Positions 7,866 through 14,928 of a DNA stretch of 64,000 nt are shown here, one piece after another; within the stretch, counting starts at the first letter, position 1, and each line of letters begins with the position of its first letter. A program made the translations under genes and the position numbers. Where the stretch lies: positions 62,001-126,000 of the forward strand of contig JAJUJX010000007.1 in assembly GCA_029265125.1 (NCBI GenBank), in the 5' to 3' direction. The DNA is from Tolumonas sp008015085 (GTDB lineage Bacteria; Pseudomonadota; Gammaproteobacteria; Enterobacterales; Aeromonadaceae). The notes beneath the pieces are model-generated. The model was not told the DNA's origin, did not search any database, and was given only the letters and a program-made list of their open reading frames with translations.

Positions 7866-7904
7866 AAAGCCGTTCATGTCTCTTTCTGATATGAACGGCT
7901 TTTT
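7866..7904 (+). terminator. Intrinsic terminator after lysP (possibly bidirectional)
   Basis: A perfect 12-base-pair stem AAAGCCGTTCAT / ATGAACGGCTTT is followed by further T residues. The matching A-run on the left lets it also serve the minus-strand gene ending at 7957. Confidence 0.9.
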
Positions 7905-7956
7905 AGTCTGTCTTTTCAGAATGTCAGTTCAGCTGTAAGACAAGTATTTTTAGCGC

Positions 7957-8346
7957 TTAAAGCTTTTTCAGCTTGCTGACACCGCTTAACGGATCATAGT
8001 AGTAATAGCCAGCATCAAGCGCTGCACCATCCGTCGTTTTATTCTCTGCTGCCGGTAAATAGCAGATAGCCTGCATATCAAAGCTAATACATTCTGCGGT
8101 ATCCGGATGGGTGATTTGCCAGTTCATCCGTTTGAATAATGCGCTCTTATCTTTAGCGGAAGTTTGCTTCCCCGGTAAATATGCATCAAAGCCTACCACA
8201 CTCCAGCTGCCGTTTTTCGCTGCGATAATGAAATCCGCATTGCCGTTGGGATCAGAGAACTCACGAAGATAACTTCCCGGTAGGTTACTTTCTGCTGCAT
8301 AAAGCGAAGATGAACACAGAAAACACAGTGGTAACCACTTTTTCAT
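7957..8346 (-). CDS. Small exported protein of unknown function
   Basis: The 129-residue product is not recognised. It has an N-terminal signal peptide (MKKWLPLCFLCSSSLYAAES, likely cleaved after the Ala-rich turn near residue 17), so a mature protein of about 110 residues is probably periplasmic. The mature part has two cysteines (86 and 95) that could form a disulfide, a GSWSVVGFDAYLPGK stretch, a YYYYDP cluster and a lysine-rich end (KLKKL). It stands alone between lysP and the met operon, with a terminator on each side. The start is preceded by a weak AAGGTTTCAGTA. The function is unknown. Confidence 0.7.
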   Translation of the reverse strand: MKKWLPLCFLCSSSLYAAESNLPGSYLREFSDPNGNADFIIAAKNGSWSVVGFDAYLPGKQTSAKDKSALFKRMNWQITHPDTAECISFDMQAICYLPAAENKTTDGAALDAGYYYYDPLSGVSKLKKL

Positions 8347-8430
8347 TACTGAAACCTTAACTTAATCAATACATTGTATAGGGACTACAATGATACCATT
8401 GAATGGAGGAGAGTGAGGCGGATAAAAAGA

Positions 8431-8454
8431 AAAGAGCCTGCGAACAGGCTCTTT
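8431..8454 (-). terminator. Intrinsic terminator of the metNIQ operon
   Basis: Read on the minus strand, AAAGAGCCTG, a TTCG tetraloop and CAGGCTCTTT form a perfect 10-pair stem followed by a T-rich run. It lies 30 bases after the metQ stop. Confidence 0.9.
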
Positions 8455-8483
8455 AGGGTAGAAATTAATGGGCTTTGGATGAA

Positions 8484-9281
8484 TTACCAGCCTTTTACAA
8501 CGCCGCCGTTGAACAGTTCGGTCGCTTTCTTGAATACCGCTTCATCCTGGTAGGATTTTACGAAGTTCTTCACTTTCTCGTCGTTCTGGTTGTTTTCACG
8601 AGCGACGATCAGGTTCACGTAAGGTGAGTCTTTATCTTCGACAAACAAACCGTCACGGGTTGGCTGCAGGTTAACCTGAGACGCATAGACAGTGTTGATG
8701 ATCGCCAGATCCACATCTTCCAGTGCGCGTGGCAGTTGTGCCGCTTCCAGTTCAACAATCTTCACTTTTTTCGGATTCTCAACGATATCCAGAACAGTCG
8801 CAGTCAGACCAGAGCCGTCTTTCAGTTTCAGTAAGCCTTGTTTCTGCAGCAGCAGCAGTGAACGGCCCAGGTTGGTCGGATCGTTCGGTACTGCGATCTG
8901 TGAACCTTCTTTCAGCTCGCTGATGTTTTTGATTTTCTTAGAGTAGCCTGCGATTGGATACACGAAGGTGTTACCCACTGCCACCAGTTTGAAACCACGA
9001 TCTTTGATCTGTGAATCCAGATATGGTTTGTGCTGGAAGGCGTTCACGTCGATGCTGCCATCGTTCAGGGCTACGTTAGGTGTCGCGAAATCGCTGAACT
9101 GCACGATTTCAACTTCCAGACCAAATTTTTCTTTAGCGATTTTAGCCGCTTCTTCTGCTACCTGAGTTTCTGCACCAGCGATGGCACCGACTTTCAGGTG
9201 GTTGTCTTTTTTCTCACCGCAACCGGTTAATGCGATCCCGATAATGGCGGCACTTAAAATCGCTTTGCTGAATAAGTTCAT
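8484..9281 (-). CDS. metQ: Methionine ABC transporter substrate-binding lipoprotein MetQ
   Basis: MetQ binds D- and L-methionine in the periplasm and delivers it to MetNI. The 265-residue product has a lipoprotein signal ending in LTGC (Cys21), then HLKVGAIAGAETQVAEEAA, QFSDFATPNVALNDGSIDVN, AFQHKPYLD and IAVPNDPTNLGRSLLLLQ, all characteristic of the family. The start follows AAGGAGTAAACC. It is the last gene of metN-metI-metQ, separated from metI by 72 bases, and is followed by a TTCG-loop terminator. Confidence 0.97.
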   Translation of the reverse strand: MNLFSKAILSAAIIGIALTGCGEKKDNHLKVGAIAGAETQVAEEAAKIAKEKFGLEVEIVQFSDFATPNVALNDGSIDVNAFQHKPYLDSQIKDRGFKLVAVGNTFVYPIAGYSKKIKNISELKEGSQIAVPNDPTNLGRSLLLLQKQGLLKLKDGSGLTATVLDIVENPKKVKIVELEAAQLPRALEDVDLAIINTVYASQVNLQPTRDGLFVEDKDSPYVNLIVARENNQNDEKVKNFVKSYQDEAVFKKATELFNGGVVKGW

Positions 9282-9353
9282 GGTTTACTCCTTGTCTTCA
9301 TGATAACTGCGCCACCATCGGCAACAGCGTTTTACTGCTTACAGTCTTTGTTT

Positions 9354-10007
9354 TTAGCGGTGGTCAACGCGTTTGACTAAACGTTCACCCACGCTTTGAA
9401 TCAGTTGTACCAGCACAACCAGAATGGCAACGGTGATCAGCATAATGGCCGGATCAAAACGCTGATAACCATAGCGGATACCGACATCGCCGAGTCCGCC
9501 ACCACCGATGGCACCCGCCATGGCAGAGTAGTTCACCAGTGCTACCAGCGTGATCACGATGGCGTTCAGAATGCCGGGCAGCGCTTCCGGCAGCATCACT
9601 TTACGGATGATCTGACGGTGCGTAGCACCCATGGCCTGTGCTGCTTCAATCAGACCAGCCGGGATCTCCATCAGTGCGCCTTCCACCAGACGAGCCAGAA
9701 ACGGGATCGCACCAATCGCCAGCGGGACAATCGCTGCATTGGTACCGATACTGGTACCGACAATCAGCCGGGTCAGCGGAATGATCGCCACCAGCAGGAT
9801 GATGAACGGCACAGAACGACCCACGTTCACAATCGTTCCCAGTACTTTGTTAAACACAGGCTGAGCGGAAATCTGTCCCGGTTTGGTGATATGCAGTGCA
9901 ATACCGAGCGGCACGCCTAAAATGGTGCCGAACAGCGCAGAAGCAAAAACCATCCACAAGGTTTCACCCAGCGCCAGCAATAACAACTCATGCATGCTGC
10001 TGAACAT
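9354..10007 (-). CDS. metI: Methionine ABC transporter permease MetI
   Basis: MetI is the inner-membrane channel of the methionine importer. The product has five or so spans and the ABC permease EAA loop IEAAQAMGATHRQIIRKVML, with SVPFIILLVAIIPLTR and MAGAIGGGGLGDVGIRYGYQ matching E. coli MetI. The frame opens at 10028, but the ATG at 10007 (MFSSMHELLLLALGETLWM) follows a GAGGTGG site and gives 217 residues, exactly the E. coli length. It overlaps the end of metN by 20 bases, implying translational coupling. Confidence 0.95.
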   Translation of the reverse strand: MFSSMHELLLLALGETLWMVFASALFGTILGVPLGIALHITKPGQISAQPVFNKVLGTIVNVGRSVPFIILLVAIIPLTRLIVGTSIGTNAAIVPLAIGAIPFLARLVEGALMEIPAGLIEAAQAMGATHRQIIRKVMLPEALPGILNAIVITLVALVNYSAMAGAIGGGGLGDVGIRYGYQRFDPAIMLITVAILVVLVQLIQSVGERLVKRVDHR

Positions 10008-11031
10008 AACCCACCACCTCGACATCAATTTGTTGCTGTTTCAGGTAATCAATCGTTACCTGTTGTGCATTGGTATCACCGAACAGTTCCACCAGCAGGA
10101 AACCAAAACGGGAATGGCCGATCTGCTCAATGCTGGCACTTAAGATATTCACATCAATGCCAAATTGACGGCTGGCATGTGAAATCGCCGGAGTATCAAT
10201 GGTGTTACCACTGAAGCCCAGCCGCAACAGCGGGATCAAACCCTCTGCCGGTGCTTTTTGTAGCCGTTCGCGATACGGCGCCGGGATCTCCAGATGCAAA
10301 CTGGAGCGGACAAACTCTTTTGCCAACGGAGCCTGCGCATGCGCAAAGAACCAGCCGACTTCACCCTGTTCAATGATCTTACCCTGATCGAGCAGAGCCA
10401 CTGAATCGCAGATGCTTTTCACCACCCCCATTTCGTGGGTGATCAACAAAATGGTGATGCCCAGTTTCTGGTTGATCTCTTTCAGCAGTGCCAGGATCGA
10501 CTGTGTGGTCTGCGGATCAAGTGCCGAAGTTGCTTCATCACACAACAGCACCTTCGGTGCCGGACCTAATGCACGGGCTATCGCGACACGCTGTTTTTGT
10601 CCGCCCGACAACTGTGACGGGTATGCCTTGGCACGATGCGACAGGCCGACCAGCTCTAGCAACTCGGTAACGCGGGTGGTAATTTTCTCTTTTGGCCAGT
10701 TAGCCAGTTCCAGAGGCAGCGCCACGTTGTCAAAAACAGTACGTGATGAGAGCAGGTTGAAATGCTGGAAAATCATGCCGATATTCCGGCGTGCCAGCGT
10801 CAGTGCCTGTTCATCCAGTTGGGTCAGATCGACCCCGTCTACTTCCACACGGCCCTGTGTGGGACGTTCCAGCAAGTTAACACAGCGGATCAGGGTGCTT
10901 TTCCCGGCACCTGATGCGCCGATCACGCCGACAATCTGGCCGGCCGGAACATCGAGTTCTATACCTTTCAAAGCGTGAAAGGCGTTTTTCCCTTCGCCAT
11001 ACACTTTTGAGAGGGAAGATAACTTAATCAT
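9988..11031 (-). CDS. metN: Methionine ABC transporter ATP-binding protein MetN
   Basis: MetN is the ATPase of the methionine importer. The 347-residue product has Walker A GASGAGKST (residues 38-46), Q-loop IFQHFNLL, signature LSGGQKQRVAIARAL, Walker B VLLCDEATSALD and the switch histidine in LLITHEMGV. The last 85 residues form the NIL/C2 regulatory domain (GFLLVELFGDTNAQQ...) that binds methionine and inhibits transport in MetN proteins. It is the first gene of metNIQ, with a consensus promoter and a MetJ box upstream. Confidence 0.97.
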   Translation of the reverse strand: MIKLSSLSKVYGEGKNAFHALKGIELDVPAGQIVGVIGASGAGKSTLIRCVNLLERPTQGRVEVDGVDLTQLDEQALTLARRNIGMIFQHFNLLSSRTVFDNVALPLELANWPKEKITTRVTELLELVGLSHRAKAYPSQLSGGQKQRVAIARALGPAPKVLLCDEATSALDPQTTQSILALLKEINQKLGITILLITHEMGVVKSICDSVALLDQGKIIEQGEVGWFFAHAQAPLAKEFVRSSLHLEIPAPYRERLQKAPAEGLIPLLRLGFSGNTIDTPAISHASRQFGIDVNILSASIEQIGHSRFGFLLVELFGDTNAQQVTIDYLKQQQIDVEVVGYVQQHA

Positions 11032-11049
11032 AAGGGAACCGTTATTTAC

Positions 11050-11074
11050 TCAAAAATCCACCGGAATGCGGTGG
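11050..11074 (-). terminator. Terminator-like hairpin in the metN leader
   Basis: On the minus strand, CCACCG, a 5-base loop and CGGTGG are followed by ATTTTT. The structure lies between the predicted promoter and the metN start (about 20 bases before the ATG), so it could attenuate or protect the transcript. The stem is only six pairs. Confidence 0.4.
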
Positions 11075-11117
11075 TCACAGAAAGTCAGTCTGCTTAGCGG
11101 TGTGCTGTCAGGAGTTC

Positions 11118-11146
11118 ATGCTACGGTTCATTACCGGGTATGTCAA
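11118..11146 (-). promoter_or_regulatory. Promoter of metNIQ
   Basis: Read on the minus strand, TTGACA (complement of 11141-11146), a 17-base spacer and TAGCAT (complement of 11118-11123) form a near-consensus sigma-70 promoter. Predicted transcription starts near 11111, leaving an 80-base leader to metN. Confidence 0.75.
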
Positions 11147-11163
11147 CGGACATTTGGATGTTT

Positions 11164-11171
11164 AGACGTCT
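11164..11171. promoter_or_regulatory. MetJ operator (met box)
   Basis: AGACGTCT is an exact match to the met-box consensus of the methionine repressor MetJ. It lies 17 bases upstream of the predicted -35 element of metNIQ. The adjacent 8-mer GGATGTTT matches in 5 of 8 positions. MetJ usually binds two or more boxes, so the second is degenerate. Confidence 0.7.
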
Positions 11172-11214
11172 AAAAAACAGAATTCATTATGCGGAAAATA
11201 GATATAGGGTTATT

Positions 11215-11245
11215 CCGGCTCCTGCATTGAGCTAGCAGAAGCCGG
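11215..11245. other. Stem-loop downstream of the DUF2157 gene
   Basis: The arms CCGGCT-C-CTGC and GCAG-A-AGCCGG form an imperfect stem just past the 3' end of the minus-strand gene ending at 11254. It lacks a T-tract, so termination by it alone is uncertain. Confidence 0.4.
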
Positions 11246-11253
11246 ACGATAAT

Positions 11254-12294
11254 TTATCTGCGCTGAGCCAGTAACTCCCGCCAGGCGGCAGGCAGATAGT
11301 GTTGCAGTAATTGCTGAATTTTAGCTTCATGGCGCTGCCACAGCAGGCCAAGCCAGATAATGCCTAAACCGATCAGTGACAGAATAAACGGGAAGATGAG
11401 ACTATCCTGAAACAGATCCCACGCCAGATAGCCGAGATAACCGGCGACACCCATGCCGCCAAAGATGGCAAAGACACGACGACCAATCATGCCCCCGATG
11501 GCGATCAGCCCCAGATTGATCAGGCAATAAATCAGTTTATTCAATTCGCTGTCAGAGTGTTGCATGGATAAACCACCCCAGAAGGCCATCAGACCGAACA
11601 GATACAGCCACCAGGCAAAATCCAGTGTGTGCCGGGTGCGAAGATCAATGTAAAACGCCAGCGCCAGCATCAGTAAACCCACCACCATGGAAACCATTTC
11701 CCGGCGATGCCAGCTGTAATCTTCGTCGTGAAACAGGAAGGGGGTCAGATCCATACTCAGATACCATAACACCACGGCGAGCGGCATCACCATGAATGGC
11801 AGACGGTAACGCCACAGCAGGATGGCGCCGAACAACAGAGTACCCAGTTCCATCATCAACCAGCGCCAGTCGATATAACGGTGAAAATCGCGGTATTCGC
11901 TATGAAAACTGTCTTCCCAGTAACCGAGCTGAGCCTGCAGGCCGTAAATCGCCAGCGGTACCATGGTCACCGCCAGCGCAGCCAGTAACCCGGCCGGGAT
12001 CGGTTGTCGCTGACGCCAGAGTAGCCAGTCGGCAACCAGACAAGCGGCTACACCGTAACCACAGGCAATCAGAAAAATGCCGATACCGCCAAATGCGTTC
12101 CAGCCCAGTGTCATAAACAGGCTCATGGCTGCGATGGCAATCAGGCCGCCCAGATAAAACAGAATGTGTGTCGCGCGGAAGGAGGCACTCTCCGCGGGCA
12201 AATTTTGCAGGTAATTCCAAAGTGGTGTGACTTGTTCCGGCGAGAGCAGTCCCTGCTCGCTGGCTTGCTGAAGATGTCGTTGTTTTAGTTCCAT
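11254..12294 (-). CDS. DUF2157-type multi-span membrane protein
   Basis: The 346-residue product has a short cytoplasmic N-terminus (MELKQRHLQQASEQGLLSPE...) with the helical look of DUF2157 proteins. About ten hydrophobic spans follow, broken by a charged loop around residues 130-145 (EDSFHSEYRDFHRYIDW). The end is basic (AKIQQLLQHYLPAAWRELLA). Members of this family have no firmly established biochemical function. The gene is divergent from the MSHA operon and appears to be transcribed alone. The DUF2157 assignment rests on overall pattern and is moderately certain. Confidence 0.75.
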   Translation of the reverse strand: MELKQRHLQQASEQGLLSPEQVTPLWNYLQNLPAESASFRATHILFYLGGLIAIAAMSLFMTLGWNAFGGIGIFLIACGYGVAACLVADWLLWRQRQPIPAGLLAALAVTMVPLAIYGLQAQLGYWEDSFHSEYRDFHRYIDWRWLMMELGTLLFGAILLWRYRLPFMVMPLAVVLWYLSMDLTPFLFHDEDYSWHRREMVSMVVGLLMLALAFYIDLRTRHTLDFAWWLYLFGLMAFWGGLSMQHSDSELNKLIYCLINLGLIAIGGMIGRRVFAIFGGMGVAGYLGYLAWDLFQDSLIFPFILSLIGLGIIWLGLLWQRHEAKIQQLLQHYLPAAWRELLAQRR

Positions 12295-12374
12295 TTAACC
12301 CTTCCCGTCGCTCATTTTAAGAGATCTGTTTCAGTATAACGTGAACCGGCTCGTTTTCATGGCGGTAAGCTTTA

Positions 12375-12402
12375 TTCATATGTGCAATTAGCATGTTACA
12401 CT
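12375..12402 (+). promoter_or_regulatory. Candidate promoter of the MSHA operon
   Basis: TTCATA (12375-12380), a 16-base spacer and TACACT (12397-12402) resemble a sigma-70 promoter and would start transcription near 12409, shortly before mshI. The -35 is weak. Confidence 0.4.
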
Positions 12403-12442
12403 CTTCTGAATAATAGATATTTCATCAGTGTCACCCGATGAC

Positions 12443-13324
12443 ATGAAAGGATTCGCGTTGTTTCAGAGAAAATCAAAGGCCACGGCGCGTGCTGCAGTGA
12501 TGTTATTGCCTGAGCAGATTTTGCTGGCTTCGTTGACCGGAACCCCCCGTTTTATCCGTAAACCAATCCTGAAAGGAAACTCATGGCAGTCAACACTGGT
12601 CACGGTGCTGCGTGAGGAAAAACTGACGGGGGCACTGATCCGAGTTGTGCTGGAACATACGCAGTATCAGCAATTCTCGATTGAACGTCCGGATGTGCCG
12701 GAAGATGAATTGGCGGGAGCATTACCGTGGGCAATCAAGGATTTCACCTCGGAGCCGGTAACTCAGTTAGCTGTAGATTACTATAACGGTCTGACTAATC
12801 CGCCGGCTCGCCCGCGTCTTCAGGTGATCTGTTCCCCTAAACGGCGGATTCAGGAGTGGGTCTCAGCGCTGGAGTCAGAGGCTGAACTGGAAGAGATTAC
12901 AACCGATGAGCTTGCGCTGGCAGATCTGTTTGGCGAGCAATCCAAAGTCGATGTGCTGCTTTATCAACTACCGGAACAGGAACTGCTGATGTTGGCTGTA
13001 TATAAGGGACAGCTCTGTTTCAGCCGGACTCTTCGTGGTTTTCAGGTTCTGACGCAGCTGCCGGCGGTGCAATGGCCTGAGATGCTGCTGGATAATCTGA
13101 TGCTGGAGCTGCAGCGCTCGTTTGATTATCTGGTCAGTCAGTTGAAATTGCCGGATGTGGCTGCTATCCATGTGGCGGTCAGTATGTCTGATCCGGTCGA
13201 ATTGTTACGTCCATTGAAACAGAACTTTTCGGTTCCGGCCAAACTGATGGCCAATGCAGCAGTGTTACATGGCTTCGAGTTTCTACCGCTGTTTGGTGTA
13301 TTACAGGAGCCGCAGCCAGCATGA
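12443..13324 (+). CDS. mshI: MSHA biogenesis protein MshI (PilM-like)
   Basis: MshI is the actin-fold, PilM/GspL-like cytoplasmic assembly component of the mannose-sensitive haemagglutinin type IV pilus. The frame spans about 293 residues with a PilM-like series of beta strands (AVMLLPEQILLASL; LAVDYYNG; LQVICSPKRRIQEW; VDVLLYQLPEQELLMLAVY) but weak motif conservation; the call rests largely on its position at the head of the msh cluster. The start is uncertain. GTG at 12428, ATG at 12443 and TTG at 12458 are all in frame, and only the TTG has a good AAAGGA site six bases upstream. It overlaps mshI2 by four bases (ATGA). Confidence 0.85.
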   Translation: MKGFALFQRKSKATARAAVMLLPEQILLASLTGTPRFIRKPILKGNSWQSTLVTVLREEKLTGALIRVVLEHTQYQQFSIERPDVPEDELAGALPWAIKDFTSEPVTQLAVDYYNGLTNPPARPRLQVICSPKRRIQEWVSALESEAELEEITTDELALADLFGEQSKVDVLLYQLPEQELLMLAVYKGQLCFSRTLRGFQVLTQLPAVQWPEMLLDNLMLELQRSFDYLVSQLKLPDVAAIHVAVSMSDPVELLRPLKQNFSVPAKLMANAAVLHGFEFLPLFGVLQEPQPA

Positions 13325-13947
13325 AGAAACGTATCAATCTCTATCTGCCGGAGTTTCGTCCGCAGCGGCAGTGGTTATCATTGTCACAGATGAGTGTTGC
13401 CTGGGGGATTGTGTTGTTCCTGCTGGTCGGGATTGCTGGCGGATTGCAGTGGTTGCTGTCGCAACGTCAGGATGAAATGGCCCGGTTACAACAGCACAAA
13501 CAGCAAGTTGACAGCCAGATCAAGACTGCAACGCAGCAGTTGCAACAGCGTCATCCGGATGAAAATTTGCAGCGGGAATTGAAGCACAATCAGGAAGAGC
13601 TGCAAGGGAAGCGCCTGTTATTACAATACTTACAGCACATCGGACCGCTGCAGAATCAGGGTTTTTCGCTCTGGTTGTCTGATTTAGCCAAAGCATATCA
13701 GCCTGCCATTTCATTGCAGGAATTTTCGATTGCGGGTGATCAGGTTCTGCTACGTGGTGAAGCGGCCAGCAATGAAGCGGTTCCCGCCTGGATGAGCCGG
13801 TTTAGCGCATATCCCTCGCTCAGAGATCGCCGTTTTTCGGAGCTAAAAGTAGAACGACAGAAGTCGGGGGCATTGCGTTTTCGACTGCAAACTGAGCATG
13901 CGATCAGCACAGATAAAGCAGATAAAAAAGCCGGGGAGAATGAATAG
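13321..13947 (+). CDS. mshI2: MSHA biogenesis protein MshI2 (PilN-like)
   Basis: The 208-residue product begins KKRINLYLPEFRP, the N-terminal peptide by which PilN-type proteins contact PilM. One membrane span (VAWGIVLFLLVGIAGGLQWL) and a long glutamine-rich coiled coil (residues about 55-105) follow, then a small periplasmic ferredoxin-like domain. It would bridge MshI in the cytoplasm to MshJ in the periplasm. Some genomes fuse or name it as part of mshI. The first ATG overlaps the mshI stop. Confidence 0.85.
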   Translation: MKKRINLYLPEFRPQRQWLSLSQMSVAWGIVLFLLVGIAGGLQWLLSQRQDEMARLQQHKQQVDSQIKTATQQLQQRHPDENLQRELKHNQEELQGKRLLLQYLQHIGPLQNQGFSLWLSDLAKAYQPAISLQEFSIAGDQVLLRGEAASNEAVPAWMSRFSAYPSLRDRRFSELKVERQKSGALRFRLQTEHAISTDKADKKAGENE

Positions 13948-13949
13948 CG

Positions 13950-14600
13950 ATGGAACAACTCCTGCAAATCTGGCGGTTATGTGCAGACAAAATACAGGCA
14001 CTGAGTGTCCGTGAGCGGGTTGGTGTGTTACTGGTCGGCTGGGTGTTGATCATTTTTCCGCTTTACTTCTGGTGGATCGAACCAGTGATACGACACTGGC
14101 AACAGGCCGGACAACAGATCCGTGAGCAGCAGTTACAACAGCAACAGTCGGAAGCGGCATTGAGGGTGCTGCAGGCCCGTTTGCAGCAAGATCCGAATCA
14201 GGCGCTACAGCAGGAGATCTTTGCCGTTAGCAACCAGTTGACGCAGATGGATGATTTGCTGGCAAAACAGACGGCAGGCATGATCCCTGCTGACAGAATG
14301 GCAGAGACCCTGCGCCAGATGCTGGTGAGTTCCGGAAAACTAAAATTGCAGGCGCTGGTATCGCTGGCGCCCACGCCATTATTACCTAAAGAAAATAAGG
14401 TGAATTACTACCGGCATGGTGTTCGTCTGAGGTTGCAAGGCAGCTACAGCGACATTTATGACTATCTGCAGCTACTCGAACAACTGCCCCGGCATTTTTA
14501 CTGGCAGTCGCTGCATTATCAGGTTGGAAAATATCCGCAGGGTACCGTGGAGCTGATCCTTTATACGCTCGGTGATAGTAAGGAATTTATTCGTGGCTAA
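13950..14600 (+). CDS. mshJ: MSHA biogenesis protein MshJ (PilO-like)
   Basis: The 216-residue product has one N-terminal membrane span (GVLLVGWVLIIFPLYFWW), a glutamine-rich coiled coil (residues about 55-95) and a periplasmic domain ending in SLHYQVGKYPQGTVELILYT, like the PilO family. It forms the periplasmic part of the pilus alignment complex with MshI2. It starts two bases after mshI2 and its end overlaps the chosen mshK start by 8 bases. Confidence 0.87.
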   Translation: MEQLLQIWRLCADKIQALSVRERVGVLLVGWVLIIFPLYFWWIEPVIRHWQQAGQQIREQQLQQQQSEAALRVLQARLQQDPNQALQQEIFAVSNQLTQMDDLLAKQTAGMIPADRMAETLRQMLVSSGKLKLQALVSLAPTPLLPKENKVNYYRHGVRLRLQGSYSDIYDYLQLLEQLPRHFYWQSLHYQVGKYPQGTVELILYTLGDSKEFIRG

Positions 14601-14925
14601 GTGGCAAACAGTCTGTTTACTTTGGCTTTTTCTTGGCACTGTATCAGCGGCTACATTGCCTGATCCGACCCGTCCGCTGGCTGGTCCGGCGGCAACAGCT
14701 GCTCGGGATAACGCGACGATCACGAAAGCAGCGCTTCCGGTACTGCAAACTATTATTTATGGCTCAAACGTTCGCAAAGCCATCATTGATGGCCAGGTCT
14801 GCCGGGAAGGCACTCAGATTGAAGGCTATCGGGTGAAAGCTATTTATGCTGATAAAGTCATTATTACCGGGCCGGACGGGCAGCACACGCTCCGGTTATT
14901 TTCACATAAAGTCAGGTATGAATAA
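14593..14925 (+). CDS. mshK: MSHA biogenesis protein MshK (PilP-like)
   Basis: The roughly 110-residue product has an N-terminal signal (AKWQTVCLLWLFLGTVSAA) followed by LPDPTRPLAGP, the DPTRP peptide typical of MshK and GspC/PilP-like proteins. A single compact beta domain (LQTIIYGSNVRKAIIDGQV... to LRLFSHKVRYE) follows, as in proteins that dock to the secretin. The frame opens at GTG 14572, but GTG 14593 has AAGGA eight bases upstream and gives a sensible signal peptide, so it is preferred. Confidence 0.85.
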   Translation: MAKWQTVCLLWLFLGTVSAATLPDPTRPLAGPAATAARDNATITKAALPVLQTIIYGSNVRKAIIDGQVCREGTQIEGYRVKAIYADKVIITGPDGQHTLRLFSHKVRYE

Positions 14926-14928
14926 CGT

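Noticed and set aside
9396..9920. Long plus-strand frame opposite metI
   Set aside because: Its composition (His, Gln, Arg, Asp rich) is that of an antisense shadow of a membrane protein gene.
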